A stretch of DNA of 64,000 nucleotides from Panagrolaimus kolymaensis (Eukaryota; Nematoda; Chromadorea; Rhabditida; Panagrolaimidae). The notes under the pieces are model-generated. The model was given only the letters and a program-made list of their open reading frames with translations, searched no databases and was not told the DNA's origin. Positions 1 through 10,981 of this stretch are shown here, piece after piece; the first letter of the stretch is position 1; each line of letters opens with the position of its first letter. The position numbers and the translations under genes are program-made. The stretch lies in assembly GCA_028622995.1 (NCBI GenBank), contig JAJQJQ010000008.1:4154001-4218000 (forward strand). The letters run 5' to 3'.

Positions 1-360
1 GATTTGGATGAATAAAAGCAGAAAGAACCATTTTGCAATAAAAAGCAATAACTGAAAATGTGAATGAGTTACTAATATAAATTACTTCATAAATAAAAGC
101 ACAGGGATCATAAAAATTGTGAAAGGTTAAGCAAAAAAAGCAAAATCTGAAGAAATTTTGTTGTTTACAGCTTTCGTTTTTTTTTTGTGAAAAAAAATGA
201 ATAAAGAGTATCCTCAAGCATATTTATTTCTGCAAGGTATTACTTCAAAAATTTAAAGGTCGCAGTTGTAATAACAAAAATAATAAAATCAATACATACA
301 GAAAAAAGACTAGGAAAAAAAGTTGGTAATTCATATTTTTTTTCTTTATATTATCGAAAA

Positions 361-1161
361 ATGACTAGTCCTGATTTTATTCATCCAAATCTTGCAACTT
401 ACGAAGTTGTTAGCCGCCAATATTTTTCACTTCCTTTCGGAATTATTTCTTATATTATTCAAAATTCAATTTCTGCTCAAGGACTTTTAAAACTGCAAAA
501 AACATGCAAATATTTTTTTGCTAAAAACAAAATTATTGTCGTTAATAAATATGTATCGGGTGAGAGTGAAAACTTAGTTGTTAAGTACAATCCTTCTCAC
601 AAAAATATTTACTTGAATGCTTCCAAATATTGGCTTGTCGATGGTTTTGAATTCTGTGATAAATATCCAACAAACAAAATTCCGAGAATTATTTATCGCT
701 GCAATCTTGTGTGGTTAAAGCTTTCGGATCAAAAATTTACTTTGGCTGAATTTGATTTTCTTTCAAATGGCGGAAAAATAACAACCTTTCGTTTTGTTGA
801 CACAGAAATTATGAAAGAAAATGGAAAAATGCTTTCATGTGATAAAATCCTTTCCAACATTCCCAATGTTATATATTTTTATTATGAATGCAAAAATGAA
901 ATCTTTAACAACGAAATCTTTCAAAATATGAATGTTCTTAAATTTAATTCAAAATTTGAATGCTTTTGTTTATATATTTACAACTTGGAAGATAATACTG
1001 ATGTTTCATTTTTATGCGATTTTATTAAAAAGAATTCAAATAGAAAATCTTATTTTCGATTTTCTTTTAGAATGGATAATTCAGAAGTTTATCGAACAAC
1101 TTTACAATCTGCTATAAAGAATACTTTCCAGGATAATGAACATGATGTATATATTAATTAA
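361..1161 (+). CDS. F-box-like protein, panagrolaimid expanded family
   Basis: This is a single-exon gene of 266 codons with no signal peptide or membrane segment. Residues about 22-65 read as an F-box-like helix bundle: a 'LPFGIISYII' start, then a conserved LLKLQKTCKYFFAKN motif. F-box proteins normally bridge Skp1 and a substrate in SCF ubiquitin ligases; that role is family knowledge and is not shown here. The rest is a rapidly evolving C-terminal part, probably the substrate-binding region. A paralogue lies at 10982-11817 and shares the LLKLQK-CKYFFAK core and a YRT-L motif near the C-terminus, so the family is locally duplicated. The start is the first ATG after a T-rich upstream stretch. 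The identification rests on the short core motif, so function is moderately sure at best. Confidence 0.75.
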   Translation: MTSPDFIHPNLATYEVVSRQYFSLPFGIISYIIQNSISAQGLLKLQKTCKYFFAKNKIIVVNKYVSGESENLVVKYNPSHKNIYLNASKYWLVDGFEFCDKYPTNKIPRIIYRCNLVWLKLSDQKFTLAEFDFLSNGGKITTFRFVDTEIMKENGKMLSCDKILSNIPNVIYFYYECKNEIFNNEIFQNMNVLKFNSKFECFCLYIYNLEDNTDVSFLCDFIKKNSNRKSYFRFSFRMDNSEVYRTTLQSAIKNTFQDNEHDVYIN

Positions 1162-2114
1162 TAATATGCATAAAAAGCTTGATTCTTTTTTTAATTCTAT
1201 TATTTTCTCCTTTTGTTTTGTGATTTTTGTTTAAAAAGTTTAATAAAGTTTCTTTTTCCATTCAGTGTCAAAAAAATCTTTTCATTCTTGAAGCTTTTAC
1301 TTTACGACTCCTTGGAAAAATATTTTTTTAGTTGCCAAAATCGCACAAAAAAAGAAAAGAAAAAAATCTTTCTCAACCGTTTCAACGCTTCTTTGATTTT
1401 TTTGCACCCACTTTTATAACATTTTTTTGTTATAAAAAGAAAATGTTTTTGTTTTTTCGAAACAAAAAAAGGTTATATCTCCGTTGCACATCTTCACTGC
1501 TTCAAACTTCTTTTTTTGTTCGTTAAAAAGCAGCGGCAAAACTATCGAACGATTTGATTCTAAAATAATTTTTCTTTTTCTTTGTGTCTATTTTTTTTAT
1601 TTTAAAATTTTATAAAACAAAGGAGCTAGGTCACCGACCATCGTTTTGGCGAATAAAGGTCAAAGTGTAGAGAAAGGAAAGCATCAGGATGGATGGATGA
1701 TGATTCATACAGACAAAAACATAAATATGAAAAAAAGTTTATATATGATTTTTTGTGTAAATGAGATATAAATTTGCCACTACACTTGCAACTTTTGATA
1801 CTTTTGTTATTTGTCTTCTTTCGATGTGTGTTCGAATCTAACATAGATTAATTCGATAGATAAAATTTATTATGGTGCAAGGCTTTATGCTTCCACATTT
1901 TCTTTGTTACATTTTTTCCCTTTTTTCCTAGTTTTGCTCTTAATTTTTTTTAAATGCTATAAATTGTGTTTTTTTCCGAGATTTCGAATTGCGGTTAATC
2001 AGCTTCTGTTTAGCAACACAAGTTTGAGATCGTCCAACACAAGCCATCTTTAGAAACTCAGGACGCAAACATAATTATTATTTTCAATTTTTCTCATTAT
2101 TATTTATTGCAAAA
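1162..2114. other. intergenic, no gene seen
   Basis: T-rich spacer between the F-box-like gene and the BTB gene. Short reading frames here are low-complexity Lys/Phe stretches with no family features. A possible trans-splice or 5'-UTR acceptor lies just before the BTB start. I see no RNA gene or repeat. Confidence 0.6.
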
Positions 2115-3342
2115 ATGAATTATGACTTTATTAGCGAAGTTGTTATTCTTTTTTGCGGTTATCAAGAAGTAAATTTCTTTTTATTAAAAGATTGAATTTC
2201 AAAAGTTTTTGTGTAATTTAATATATTTTTTAGAGACAATTTCTTGTTCATTTACAATGGACGGTACAAAAGCATCGAAATGTCTCCCAAGCACAACGTG
2301 GTAGAAGGGTTGATTCTGCTGCTGCACAATCTCAAGAAAATGGTAAAAAAATTTAACGAAACAAATCAGATTTTCTAAAGCAAAGCATTTTTAGACCCTG
2401 AATTATTTTATAGTCCTGAACTCTATGTTCATGATCCAATCGAAAATAAAACCCATTTAATTTCTTTTTCAATACCATTTAGAAATCTTAATACCATTCC
2501 AAATACAAATACTCCAAACGCAATAATAATTAACTTGCTTGAAACTGGTGTTAAAAATCAAAAAGTTTGGGCCCCAATTCGTAATATTATTTTTATACTT
2601 TATTTAAGTTACACAACTTTTGAATGAAAATTGCATATTATAGAGTCAAGCTTCAAAATGGATGGCACAAATTATGTTTTCACTTACCTTTACAGAAAAC
2701 CAGCCGCTTATAATTTAAAAAAAGGCGCTACTTTGTTTGATGATATTAAAAATGAATCAAATCTTCAATTTATTATTGAATGCAAAGGAAAAGAATTTAA
2801 GGTACATAGATTCTGTTTTATTTCAATTTTATTAAAATAATTTTTAAAATTTTTTTTAGGTAAACAAAACAATTCTTCAACATCGTTCTCCCGTTTTCCG
2901 TGCAATGTTTTCAAAAGGAAAATTTAAAGAAAACCAAGAAGGCCGAATAAATATTCCCGATTTTGATATTGAAACCGTTAAAAGAATGGTTGAATTTCTT
3001 GAAACTGATGCTTTCACCACAGACATTGATGGAAAGGAAATGGATCTTTATAAAATTGCGCACAAATATCAAATCCAGAGCCTTATGGTAAATTAATCTA
3101 AATATAATTCTTTTCATTGGATTTTAATAATAAAAATTTTAGACTTTTGTTCAAAATTGGATGTTAAGTTTTCTAACATTTAAAAATTTTGTGAACGACT
3201 CAAACTTGCAATTATTTATGATAATGAAGAACTCAAAAATCTTTTGTCTTCTTTCATTGCAGGAAATATTCAACAAATTCGCTCAACTGCGGGATTCGCT
3301 TCACTCAGTAATGATGAAATTGCGGAAATTTTTAAGCAATAA
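2115..3342 (+). CDS. BTB-domain protein, frameshift in last exon
   Basis: Six exons can be followed in frame: 2115-2168, 2234-2342, 2395-2580, 2644-2801, 2860-3087 and 3143-3342, all with GT-AG introns of 42-65 bases. Exons 4-6 encode a BTB/POZ fold: a core around 'FIIECKGKEFKVNKTILQHRSPVF' (split here by an intron), then RAMFSKGKFKENQEG and KRMVEFLETDAF, and a C-terminal LAIIYDNEELKN helix. BTB proteins dimerise and often act as Cullin-3 adaptors. The N-terminal ~115 residues are a divergent MATH-like region, which is a weak call. The last exon is 200 bases, not a multiple of three: the first part and the YDNEEL part are in different frames. One extra A in the A run near 3191 would restore the frame, so this is either a sequencing slip or a young pseudogene. 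Confidence 0.75.
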
Positions 3343-4057
3343 AACAAAATCCCCAATTTTTCTATATTTATTTAACTTTTTTAAATTAAGTTTGTATTTA
3401 TATTTATAAAAAAAAGAAGAAAAAAATAAAGTTGTTTTAAAACTTAGACTTTTAAAAATGAATCACTTCACATTTTTTATAAAAGAATAACATAACTCTT
3501 TTTTCCACGAAAAAAAAAAACAAAATTCAAAGAACAAAGAGGTTATAAAAAAATTTCAAATCAAATATACTGTATACATATCATTTTTTATTGCCAAATG
3601 TCATCCAATATTTTTTTTGGCATTTATGCTTTAAAATGAAGTTTTTTTTCAATCCAAAAATTTTTATGACTTTTTTTAGAAGATTTTCTGTTGTTTTTTT
3701 CTTTGCAAAATTGCGCAAGCAAAAACATTTTCTTAACCTTTTCATCATTTCTTTTTCCATCTAACTTTTTTGCAACATGTGTTTACCCAAAAAAAATATT
3801 TTAACCTTTGTCGCCATCGAAAAAAAGGTTTTTTTTTTGTCAGTCGCTCATCCAATTCTGTTACTTATTTTTGCCGCAAACCGATGTTGCGAAACATACA
3901 TATTTTATCGGCGTATCTCCGATTCAATTTTCATTTTTCTTAAAAAAAAAATAAAAAGCTAGCGAAAATTTTTTTGCTCCGACTGATTTTTTCTTTCTTT
4001 ATTTTGGCAAAAGTTAAAATTTTGCTTAAAAATATTATTATTTGAAAGAAAAAAATA
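3343..4057. other. intergenic, no gene seen
   Basis: AT-rich spacer of about 0.7 kb with T runs and no supported gene. The short frame at 3777-3962 is low-complexity sequence and has no family features. Confidence 0.6.
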
Positions 4058-4585
4058 ATGGTAAAACTTTTATTATTAATTTTGATTATTATTTCTATTT
4101 TCGCTATTCTTCATTGCCAAGGCAATAAAGTTAAAAACAATACTCGAGTGGTTAGTTAGTTTTTTGATTGCTTAAAAACAATGAATCATAAAAACGTTGT
4201 ATTTTTGTTTTTTAGAAAATCCATTACTATTTAAATACGATTTCATTACAAGAAAGAATTAAACAAGTTTGTCCATATGGATATGAAAGTTATACAAAAT
4301 TGACAGGTAAGATCAGCAACTAATTTTATATTTTCATTTTCATAGCTAATTTTTTTTGGAATAGTCTAAAAATAAAAAAAACTTTTTTATTAAATTTGTT
4401 ATTTTTTAGATTTGCGAATTTTATGTCAATCTGGTGGTTGTTATGATGAAGATATTAAACATCACGCTTGTCCCGAATCCAATTCTGTTCTTCATGTTAC
4501 AATTGCCGTTGTTTCAGTTTTGCTTTTCATCGTCGTTGTAATTGGTGGTGTTTGCTGGTATTTATCCTATCGCACTAGAGTTTAA
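4058..4585 (+). CDS. small single-pass membrane protein, unknown function
   Basis: Three exons (4058-4150, 4216-4306, 4410-4585) join in phase to give a protein of about 119 residues. It opens with a very hydrophobic signal peptide (VKLLLLILIIISIFAILHC) and ends with a membrane helix (VTIAVVSVLLFIVVVIGGVCW) followed by a short basic tail, so it is probably a type I membrane protein. The roughly 60-residue outside part has four cysteines in the pattern CPYGYES, LCQSGGCYDE, HACPES, which could form two disulphides. It is too short and intron-split to appear as one open frame. I do not recognise the family. It sits between the BTB gene and the convergent TSPO gene. Confidence 0.7.
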
Positions 4586-4918
4586 CTTTATTTTATAAAC
4601 TCCAAAATATCATTCATTTCTTTTATCAATAATCAAGGATGTCTTTTATTTAATCTTTTTTGAATTTTTGTTTCATTTAATTACGATTTTGAAATATGAA
4701 ATATTAATATTATTTCGTAATATTTTATTTCAAAATTTTATTTTATGTTTCAAAGCTTTTTTAATTTTGCCAAAATTGAATTCTAACATTTTTGTTTCTC
4801 TTCGAATGAAAGTTGTTAATTTTTGTAGTTTTTTTTTAATTAAATAAAATGTTTGCTTTAAAAAAATTTCTAAATTTATTTTACATTTATTCAAATTTAA
4901 ACAAAATTAACCATAAAA

Positions 4919-5380
4919 TTAATTTAAATATACAATTCCAGCATTAAGATATGAAGCAAATGAAACCCATAAAAGATATGGAATTTGGATCATTCCAATC
5001 CATGGATTTAAAGAATTTGCAGAATGAATCCAAAGGAAAATGCAAATCCAAAGTGCAAGAATATCCACCATCGCGAGAGTTGGATTTTTGAAATAAAAAA
5101 AGAAAAAACTCCATAAAAAATTAAACAAAAGTTGAATGAGAAATAAAGTTTTGGCTGGATGCGATTCATTTCCAGATAAATTCCAAATTTGATACGCGCT
5201 AATTCCCATAATTATATAAAGCAAAGTCCAAACAATTGGAAAAGCAATTTTCGGTGGTTGAAGTGGAGGTTTTTTAAGTTTTGGATACCATGTTTCCACG
5301 CTGGTTCGAGTAAATTTGGATGCCGTAAATCCAGCAAGAGTTGGAAGAACAGCCATAAAAATTGCAATAAAATTAACCAT
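4919..5380 (-). CDS. TSPO/TspO (MBR) family membrane protein
   Basis: This is an intronless gene of 153 codons. It matches the TspO/MBR family over its full length: five hydrophobic segments and the diagnostic block WYPKLKKPPLQPPKIAFPIV followed by WTLLYIIMG and a conserved W in SAYQIW. Family members sit in the outer mitochondrial membrane (or bacterial membranes) and bind porphyrins, cholesterol or benzodiazepine-like ligands; the exact role varies by organism. Typical length is 150-170 residues, so it is complete. The start is the only ATG giving the conserved N-terminal helix. It converges with the small membrane-protein gene and diverges from the Hsp70-like gene at 6119. Confidence 0.93.
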   Translation of the reverse strand: MVNFIAIFMAVLPTLAGFTASKFTRTSVETWYPKLKKPPLQPPKIAFPIVWTLLYIIMGISAYQIWNLSGNESHPAKTLFLIQLLFNFLWSFFFFYFKNPTLAMVDILALWICIFLWIHSANSLNPWIGMIQIPYLLWVSFASYLNAGIVYLN

Positions 5381-6118
5381 GGTTTTTATTTTTTCTGAAA
5401 ACTTAAAATTAGAGTAAATTTTTTATGAGAAATAAAAATAAATTCGATCACTTATTTTCACATCAAAACAAATACATATAAAAAAATACCCAACGAATGA
5501 GAGAGTAAACAACATTCGAAAGATTGACTGAATGTTTTTATTTTTTTGGTTGTTGTTTGTTCATTTGAACTTGCACTCACTCACAAATGTGATGAATGAT
5601 AAAACTACAAAGTTCAACTTTGTTGAAATATGTTTTTATATTTTTTTATTATTTTGAAAACTTTTGAATATTTTGTTTTTCGTTTCTATATTTTTTCCTG
5701 TTGCAAATATTCAAAAAACTAATATCAATCGTAATTAGAGATTCACATCTTTTGCGATTTTTAAGACATTGCTTAAAAATTTAGATAAAGCTTTTTTAGC
5801 TTGTAAGCTGTCAATAAGAATTTATTCAAATTTGAATACTTTAAGTAACTATGTTAAAAATAAGTATGATCACAAAAGTTTGTCCAATGCTAGTGAAAAC
5901 AAAAAATATTATTAAAGATAAGAAGGAAATCAAAAGCATTTCAGATAGAAAAAAAAGTATTTTTATCATGAAATTTTAAAGGCAGAGGAAAAAAGCGTAG
6001 AAACTTTGATAAAAGCCTCGAATCAAAAGCTTTTTATTTATTGATTTTTTTCCTCTGTTGTCGGTCGCTTTGTTTATTTTTCTTTTTTAATGTTATTGTA
6101 TTTTAGAGAATATTTAAA
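5381..6118. promoter_or_regulatory. divergent intergenic region, TSPO and Hsp70-like genes
   Basis: This 0.74-kb spacer must hold the upstream elements of both divergent genes. A TTTTAG at 6101-6106, 13 bases before the Hsp70-like ATG, fits a trans-splice acceptor. I could not identify a heat-shock element array (repeated GAA/TTC blocks) with confidence. Confidence 0.4.
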
Positions 6119-7458
6119 ATGGTTTTTTATATTGGAATTACCCCATCTATTGGTAAATGCGTAGCCTATAATGAAGAAACCGAAGAACCGATAGAATATG
6201 AAATAACTGGAGGTAAAAAATTTCTTGATTTGGCATTATTTTTTTGAGCTCATATTTCCTAAAAAAGAAAATACAGCTAAAATTCTTTTTGATAATAATA
6301 GTAAATAACTTTTCAGTTAATTATTGGGAAATAAAAAAGATTAATAAAATGTTTGAAGAAATTAAAGAAAAAATTAATGGCGCTGAAATTGGTTGTGTTT
6401 GTGTTTGTTTAGAGTGGTCTTTCGATAATGAAATTAGAAAAAAATTTCTTGAAAGTGCTAAAGTGCATGGAATAACAAAAATTGAACTTATCGATGAATA
6501 TAATCTCTTACTTTTACAATTTATTCTTCGATTAGTTTTGGTATACGAACCTCAAAATGATGATTTAATTTGGATTATGGAAAAAGAAGAGAATTATGCT
6601 TATAACCAAAACGGAGAGTTAATAGAAAAGTGTTATTTATGGGAAAAAAGAAATGGAAAATTAAAAATAAATAAATTATTAAACAAAATTTCCGTCACCA
6701 CTGTAGATGATTTACCTAGAATTAAAACCGATTTAGGATTTGAAAAAAATCCAAAAATAATAATTTTTGTTAGTTACGACGGCATTGAAATTAAATCAGA
6801 TTCGATTAGAAAAATTTTTCCTGGATGTGAAATAAAATTTTATACAAAGTGTTATGATTTTACAAAGATTGCTATGTTAAAGGCTCGAGTTATTGCCAGG
6901 GATTTAAAACTTCAAGCTTATAATATTTATTCTCATCATGCTAATACTTTTAGTGTTGGAATAAATGATAAAAAGATAATTGATTTTGATAATTTTCACC
7001 CGATGCCAACTGAAAAATCTGTAATTATTCCAATAAAAAGTAATGAAAAAACATTAAAGATTTCATTTCGATCATCTCTTTATTATCTTCATACTGCTAG
7101 AAAGTTTGTTATTTTTATCTAAATTTTTTATTTACACCTTTTAAAATTTAGAGTTGTTAAGAATACTATATCATTCATTCTAAGGGAACCCATGCCTATA
7201 TTTAATAATGACAATCGAATAGTATTTTACGAAGGATTAATTGTAACCCCAGAAATGATAGAAATCGGAGAAATATTATTTACATTTAAAATAGGTGAAA
7301 ATAGAATTTGTTCATTCGATTATTGTTTAAATAAAACCGTTGAAAATGTTGAAAAGTGTTTAATTCATTTATATTTACAAAAAGAAGTTAAAGACAACAA
7401 CGTAGGTTTTTTTATTACTAAAAGTACGAAAATATATACTGTTTTCGATAGTTTTTGA
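6119..7458 (+). CDS. degenerate Hsp70-like protein
   Basis: Three exons (6119-6212, 6317-7103, 7152-7458) give about 395 residues. Segment order follows Hsp70: an N-terminal IGITPSIGKCVAY in place of the first phosphate motif; a block VCVCLEWSFDNEIRKKFLES leading to IELIDEYNLLLLQF where Hsp70 has its VPAxFxxxQR...NEPTAAA region; a PKIIIFVSYDGIEIKSDSIR block where GGxxRxP is expected; and a substrate-domain-like IPIKSNEKTLK and NRIVFYEG. The signature residues of ATP binding (DLGTT, DLGGGT, GGxxR) are all missing, so it should not hydrolyse ATP in the usual way. Another Hsp70 ATPase domain follows at 7616. A donor at 7402 in phase 0 could splice into it, making a twin protein (see findings). 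Confidence 0.65.
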
Positions 7459-7615
7459 AATCAATTCGATTTAAAAATTAGAAAAGCAAAAAGTTGATTT
7501 GAGCTTCTTTTCCTCCTTGTTTTTCAAATTTTGAGACTAAAAAAATTTTGTTCTCCAAGTAAGCTTCCGAAGTTTTTATTTGAGCTTATTTTTATTTATG
7601 AAAATTCTAATTTAG

Positions 7616-8872
7616 CCATCATATGATATTCCCCAAAAAATTAAAACCAATGACGACAATATTAACGCAGTTGGAATAGATCTTGGAACAACGCGATGTT
7701 GTGCGGCTGTAAATCGTCGAAATGGAATTGAAACTGTCGCCATTGATAGTAGTGAACGACAAATGCCTTCTTATATTGCATTTGATGAAGCTAAAGAAAA
7801 GTGTGGAAAATTAGTAATGAATCGATTACAAAATTATTCAAAATCAACAATTTTTGATTCAAAAAGAATTATTGGAAGAAATTTTAATTTGATTAAAATG
7901 GATGAAACTTGGCCATTTAAAATCATAAATTTGGATAACAAACCACAATTGAGAGTAAAAGGACCTGGAAAATTTTTGCTAGAAAAGCATCCAGAAGAAG
8001 TGGCAGCAGTTTTGCTAAAACACATAAAACAAAAAGTTGAAGAATTTCAAGGAAAAAAATTAGATGAAGTTGTGATAACTGTGCCAGCTGCATTTACAAA
8101 CGAACAAAAACTTGCTACTCATGTAGCTGGAATTCTTGCAGGGTGGAAAACCATTACACTTTTGCCCGAACCTGTCGCAGCTTCAATTGCATATTTCATT
8201 GATCGACCTATTCCTCAAAATGAAAATATACTTTTATTCGATTTGGGAGGAGGAACTTTGGATGTTTGCATATTTAAAATTTCCAATAATAAACCCCAAA
8301 TTATTGCAAACGCCGGTAATACACATTTGGGTGGCAGAGATTTTGATCAACTTTTAATCAACCATTTTCAAGCTATTTTACTAAAGGACTATAAAATTAA
8401 TGTGAATAGCAAAGATAAGTCAAAATATAAGCTAATGGAAAAGTGCATGGAAATTAAACATACTTTATCAGCTGAAACAAAAGCCAGGTAAACAAAAAAA
8501 ATTTCGAGAAAATTTAACAAAAAACAACTTTTCAGCTTAGATGTAAGCGACTTTAAATTAGATGTTGAAGTTATATTGAATATAACTCTTCATGAATTTG
8601 TAGCCATGTCAACTGAGCTTCTAGAAAAAGTAAAAGAATGTATAAAAAAAAGTTTATTGGAAGCAAAGTTGGATCAAAATCAAATAAATAAAGTGCTCAT
8701 AGTTGGTGGAGCATGTCGAATGCCAATGATAAAAAAGTTACTTAAAGACACCTTTGCTCAAGCTGAACAATGTTGTGAAGAAAATCTTGATGAAGTTGTA
8801 GCTATTGGTGCCGCGTATTATGCATATTATTTAAATTTTAATGATTCACGCGGTGTTTGTTCAATTATATAA
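7616..8872 (+). CDS. Hsp70 ATPase-domain protein lacking substrate domain
   Basis: Two exons (7616-8487, 8536-8872) encode about 402 residues. The Hsp70 nucleotide-binding motifs are present in order: GIDLGTTRCCAAV (phosphate 1), VVITVPAAFTNEQK with PEPVAASIAY (connect 1), LLFDLGGGTLDVCIF (phosphate 2), HLGGRDFDQLL, and IVGGACRMPMIKKLL (adenosine). The protein stops about 25 residues after VAIGAAYYA, exactly where Hsp70s normally start the substrate-binding domain. No in-frame ATG lies before the conserved N-terminus: the reading frame enters from an intron acceptor (TTTAG at 7611-7615). So a first exon is missing, is supplied by the upstream degenerate Hsp70 gene, or the gene starts at Met 7763 and lacks the first motif. 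ATP-binding residues look intact. Confidence 0.8.
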
Positions 8873-9230
8873 CAATATAAGTTTTGTTAGAATCCAAAAA
8901 AATACTAATCATTTTTTACACAATAAAATCAAATATTACATTTTTCTCGAAAAATAATTTTTATCAAAGAAAACACAGGAAAAAAGTGTGTTATTACTTT
9001 ATTGGGTTATTTTAAAAAATTTGATTATTTTACTTTTAACTTTTATCATTTGTGTTTTTACCGTCTACGGTTGTTTTGAAAAAAAATTTAGAAAACGATA
9101 CAAAAAATATTTTTCTTTTTCATTCTTTAAAAATAGGGAAAAAATTATTCAAAACTTTTCTGAGAAATTTTTTTATTTAACGTTTATTGCACAAAACAAA
9201 ATTAATTGCACGCCATTTATAGGTAGTTTT
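8873..9230. other. convergent intergenic region
   Basis: 3' flanks of the Hsp70-like gene and the minus-strand lectin gene. It contains a CAATAAAA-type poly(A) signal near 8921. The plus-strand frame from 8988 has no ATG start of its own, runs into the lectin's last exon and has no homology features, so I left it out. Confidence 0.5.
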
Positions 9231-10305
9231 TTAAACTTTTACTTGACAATATACAAACGTTCTATGAAAGCAATCCCATTCATATAAAGCATTATCATCA
9301 ATAGCGGCACAAGATGGGGTTGTTGTATTGGTGTTAAGTGTTCCATAATCCCATTGTGTTCCATCATTCCATTTCCATGCTGTTGCTCCAACACTTAAAT
9401 ATCCGCTTAATTGAATAAAGCCACCATAAAAAAGATCTAAAATAAATCTTTTTTTAGAAAAAATAAAAATTGGAAGAGTCTACCTTGTAAGAATTTAAGT
9501 TCTTCATCGCTATGAACTGATGGTAAATTTCCACCATATTTTTCACATTCTCTTTGACCTGATAACCAATCCCTTCTATTTGAAACAAAACCATAACAAG
9601 AATGAGTAGGTTCATAATATTGAAATTTTCTGTTTGATGTGCAATTTGAATCAATGGGTTTAACAATAGGCGATTCTGTTGAGGCTTCCATTGGAGGCCA
9701 TTGCGGTGGTGGATTTTTTTCATTCACCTTACAAATGTATGGGTTCTTTGCCTTGCAATCTTCAGATTCCCAATTACCAGTGATTAGCGATAAAGTTGCG
9801 CATCGATTTTCAACAAAATTTTCGGATCCACCGATTTGCCATTTAGTAAAATTTACAGAAATATGGGTTTGAGTGTAATCAGTCCATTTCCAATTTTCCA
9901 AGATTTCCGTTTTAACTAAACCAATCCAAATGCTTCGAATGGTTTCACGAAAATAATTTATACTCTTTTCTGAAAAAAGTAGATTTAAAAGAATTATGGA
10001 TATCGAAGCATTATTTTTAGCCAAATATTTTTTTGGGCTTCGGTAGACTTTTTTTTGAAAGAAAATTCATTTTGAAATTTTTAATTTGGATACTTACGAT
10101 GAAGCAAAACATTTTCAAACCAATTATGAATTGAAACTAAATGTCCTCCAAGTGAAACACAATCTAATTCGGCATCGTCAAATGATGCAGGTTCGGATTG
10201 AAGAAAATACCAATTATTTTGCCATTCAAAACTTCCACCATCGAGACTCGAAACAATACTAACAAAATTTGATGCAAAAAATAAAAGCAAAAAAGTTTTA
10301 AACAT
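9231..10305 (-). CDS. secreted two-domain C-type lectin
   Basis: Three exons on the minus strand (10305-10098, 9969-9484, 9436-9231) sum to exactly 300 codons. A signal peptide (TFLLLFFASNFVSIVSS) is followed by a first C-type lectin domain (WYFLQSEPASFDDAELDC, LGGHLVSIH, SIWIGL, WKWTD, GNWESEDC, NPYICKV), a Pro/Thr linker (PPPQWPPMEASTE) and a second domain (CYGFVSNRRDWLSGQRECE, GGNLPSVHSDEELKFL, WKWNDGTQWDY, WDCFHRTFVYC). Neither domain shows an EPN or QPD sugar-binding triplet, so calcium-dependent sugar binding is doubtful. Nematode CLEC proteins are often secreted by the gut in pathogen responses; that is family knowledge only. A second lectin of similar plan sits at 39804. Confidence 0.9.
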
Positions 10306-10981
10306 TTTTAAAGTTTAAAAAAAAGATGAAGCGAACGATGATGCTTTTATATTCTTCTCTTGGTAGTGACGATGTACATTTTTTTCTTTAAGAAATAGTT
10401 CAAACATATTAATCATTTTAAAAAATGAGGCCTCTGTTGCCTATTTGGTTTGTTGAATCATTGAAGATGATTAAATGGCAAAATTTTTATTTTCTAAAAC
10501 CGATAAAAGTTTCGGGTCGTTTTAATTTCACAGTACGCTTTAAAAAAAATTTTTTTATACATTTATGGAAAGTCGACTTCACGTTTTTTTCTTCAATAAG
10601 TTTCCTCAATTATAAAATTTAATATTTACATTGGAATAAAACATGACACATTTTTTGCTAATCAAAAAAGATCGAAATAATTGCAAATTATGCGATGATG
10701 ATTTTTAGCATATAGAGTTTTTAGTAGGAATAATCGCCTTCGTTGAAAGCCTTAATAAATGATTGATTGGCATTCTTGTGTGTACACTTATTTATTGCAA
10801 ATTTATTGAAGGATTATGAAAAACAAGGTCAAACCAACAAGTTTTTCCATTAAGCCTTGGTAAAATTCTACGTCCTGGTTATTTTGAGGTTATTTTTTCT
10901 TTCTGTAAATATTCCATCCACATTGAGTTACTTTTATTCATTCTGACTAGCTTTGTTATTGCTTTATTTTCATAAAAACTA
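10306..10981. other. intergenic, no gene seen
   Basis: Divergent spacer between the minus-strand lectin and the plus-strand F-box-like paralogue. No supported gene, RNA or repeat was seen. Confidence 0.55.

Noticed and set aside
6237..6300. Possible extra exon in the first intron of the degenerate Hsp70 gene
   Set aside because: The stretch reads as plausible protein (ELIFPKKENTAKILFDNN) but no acceptor gives the needed phase and the following intron would be only 16 bases.
8988..9287. Plus-strand frame of 99 codons with hydrophobic start
   Set aside because: It lacks an ATG start, overlaps the antisense last exon of the lectin gene and has no family features.
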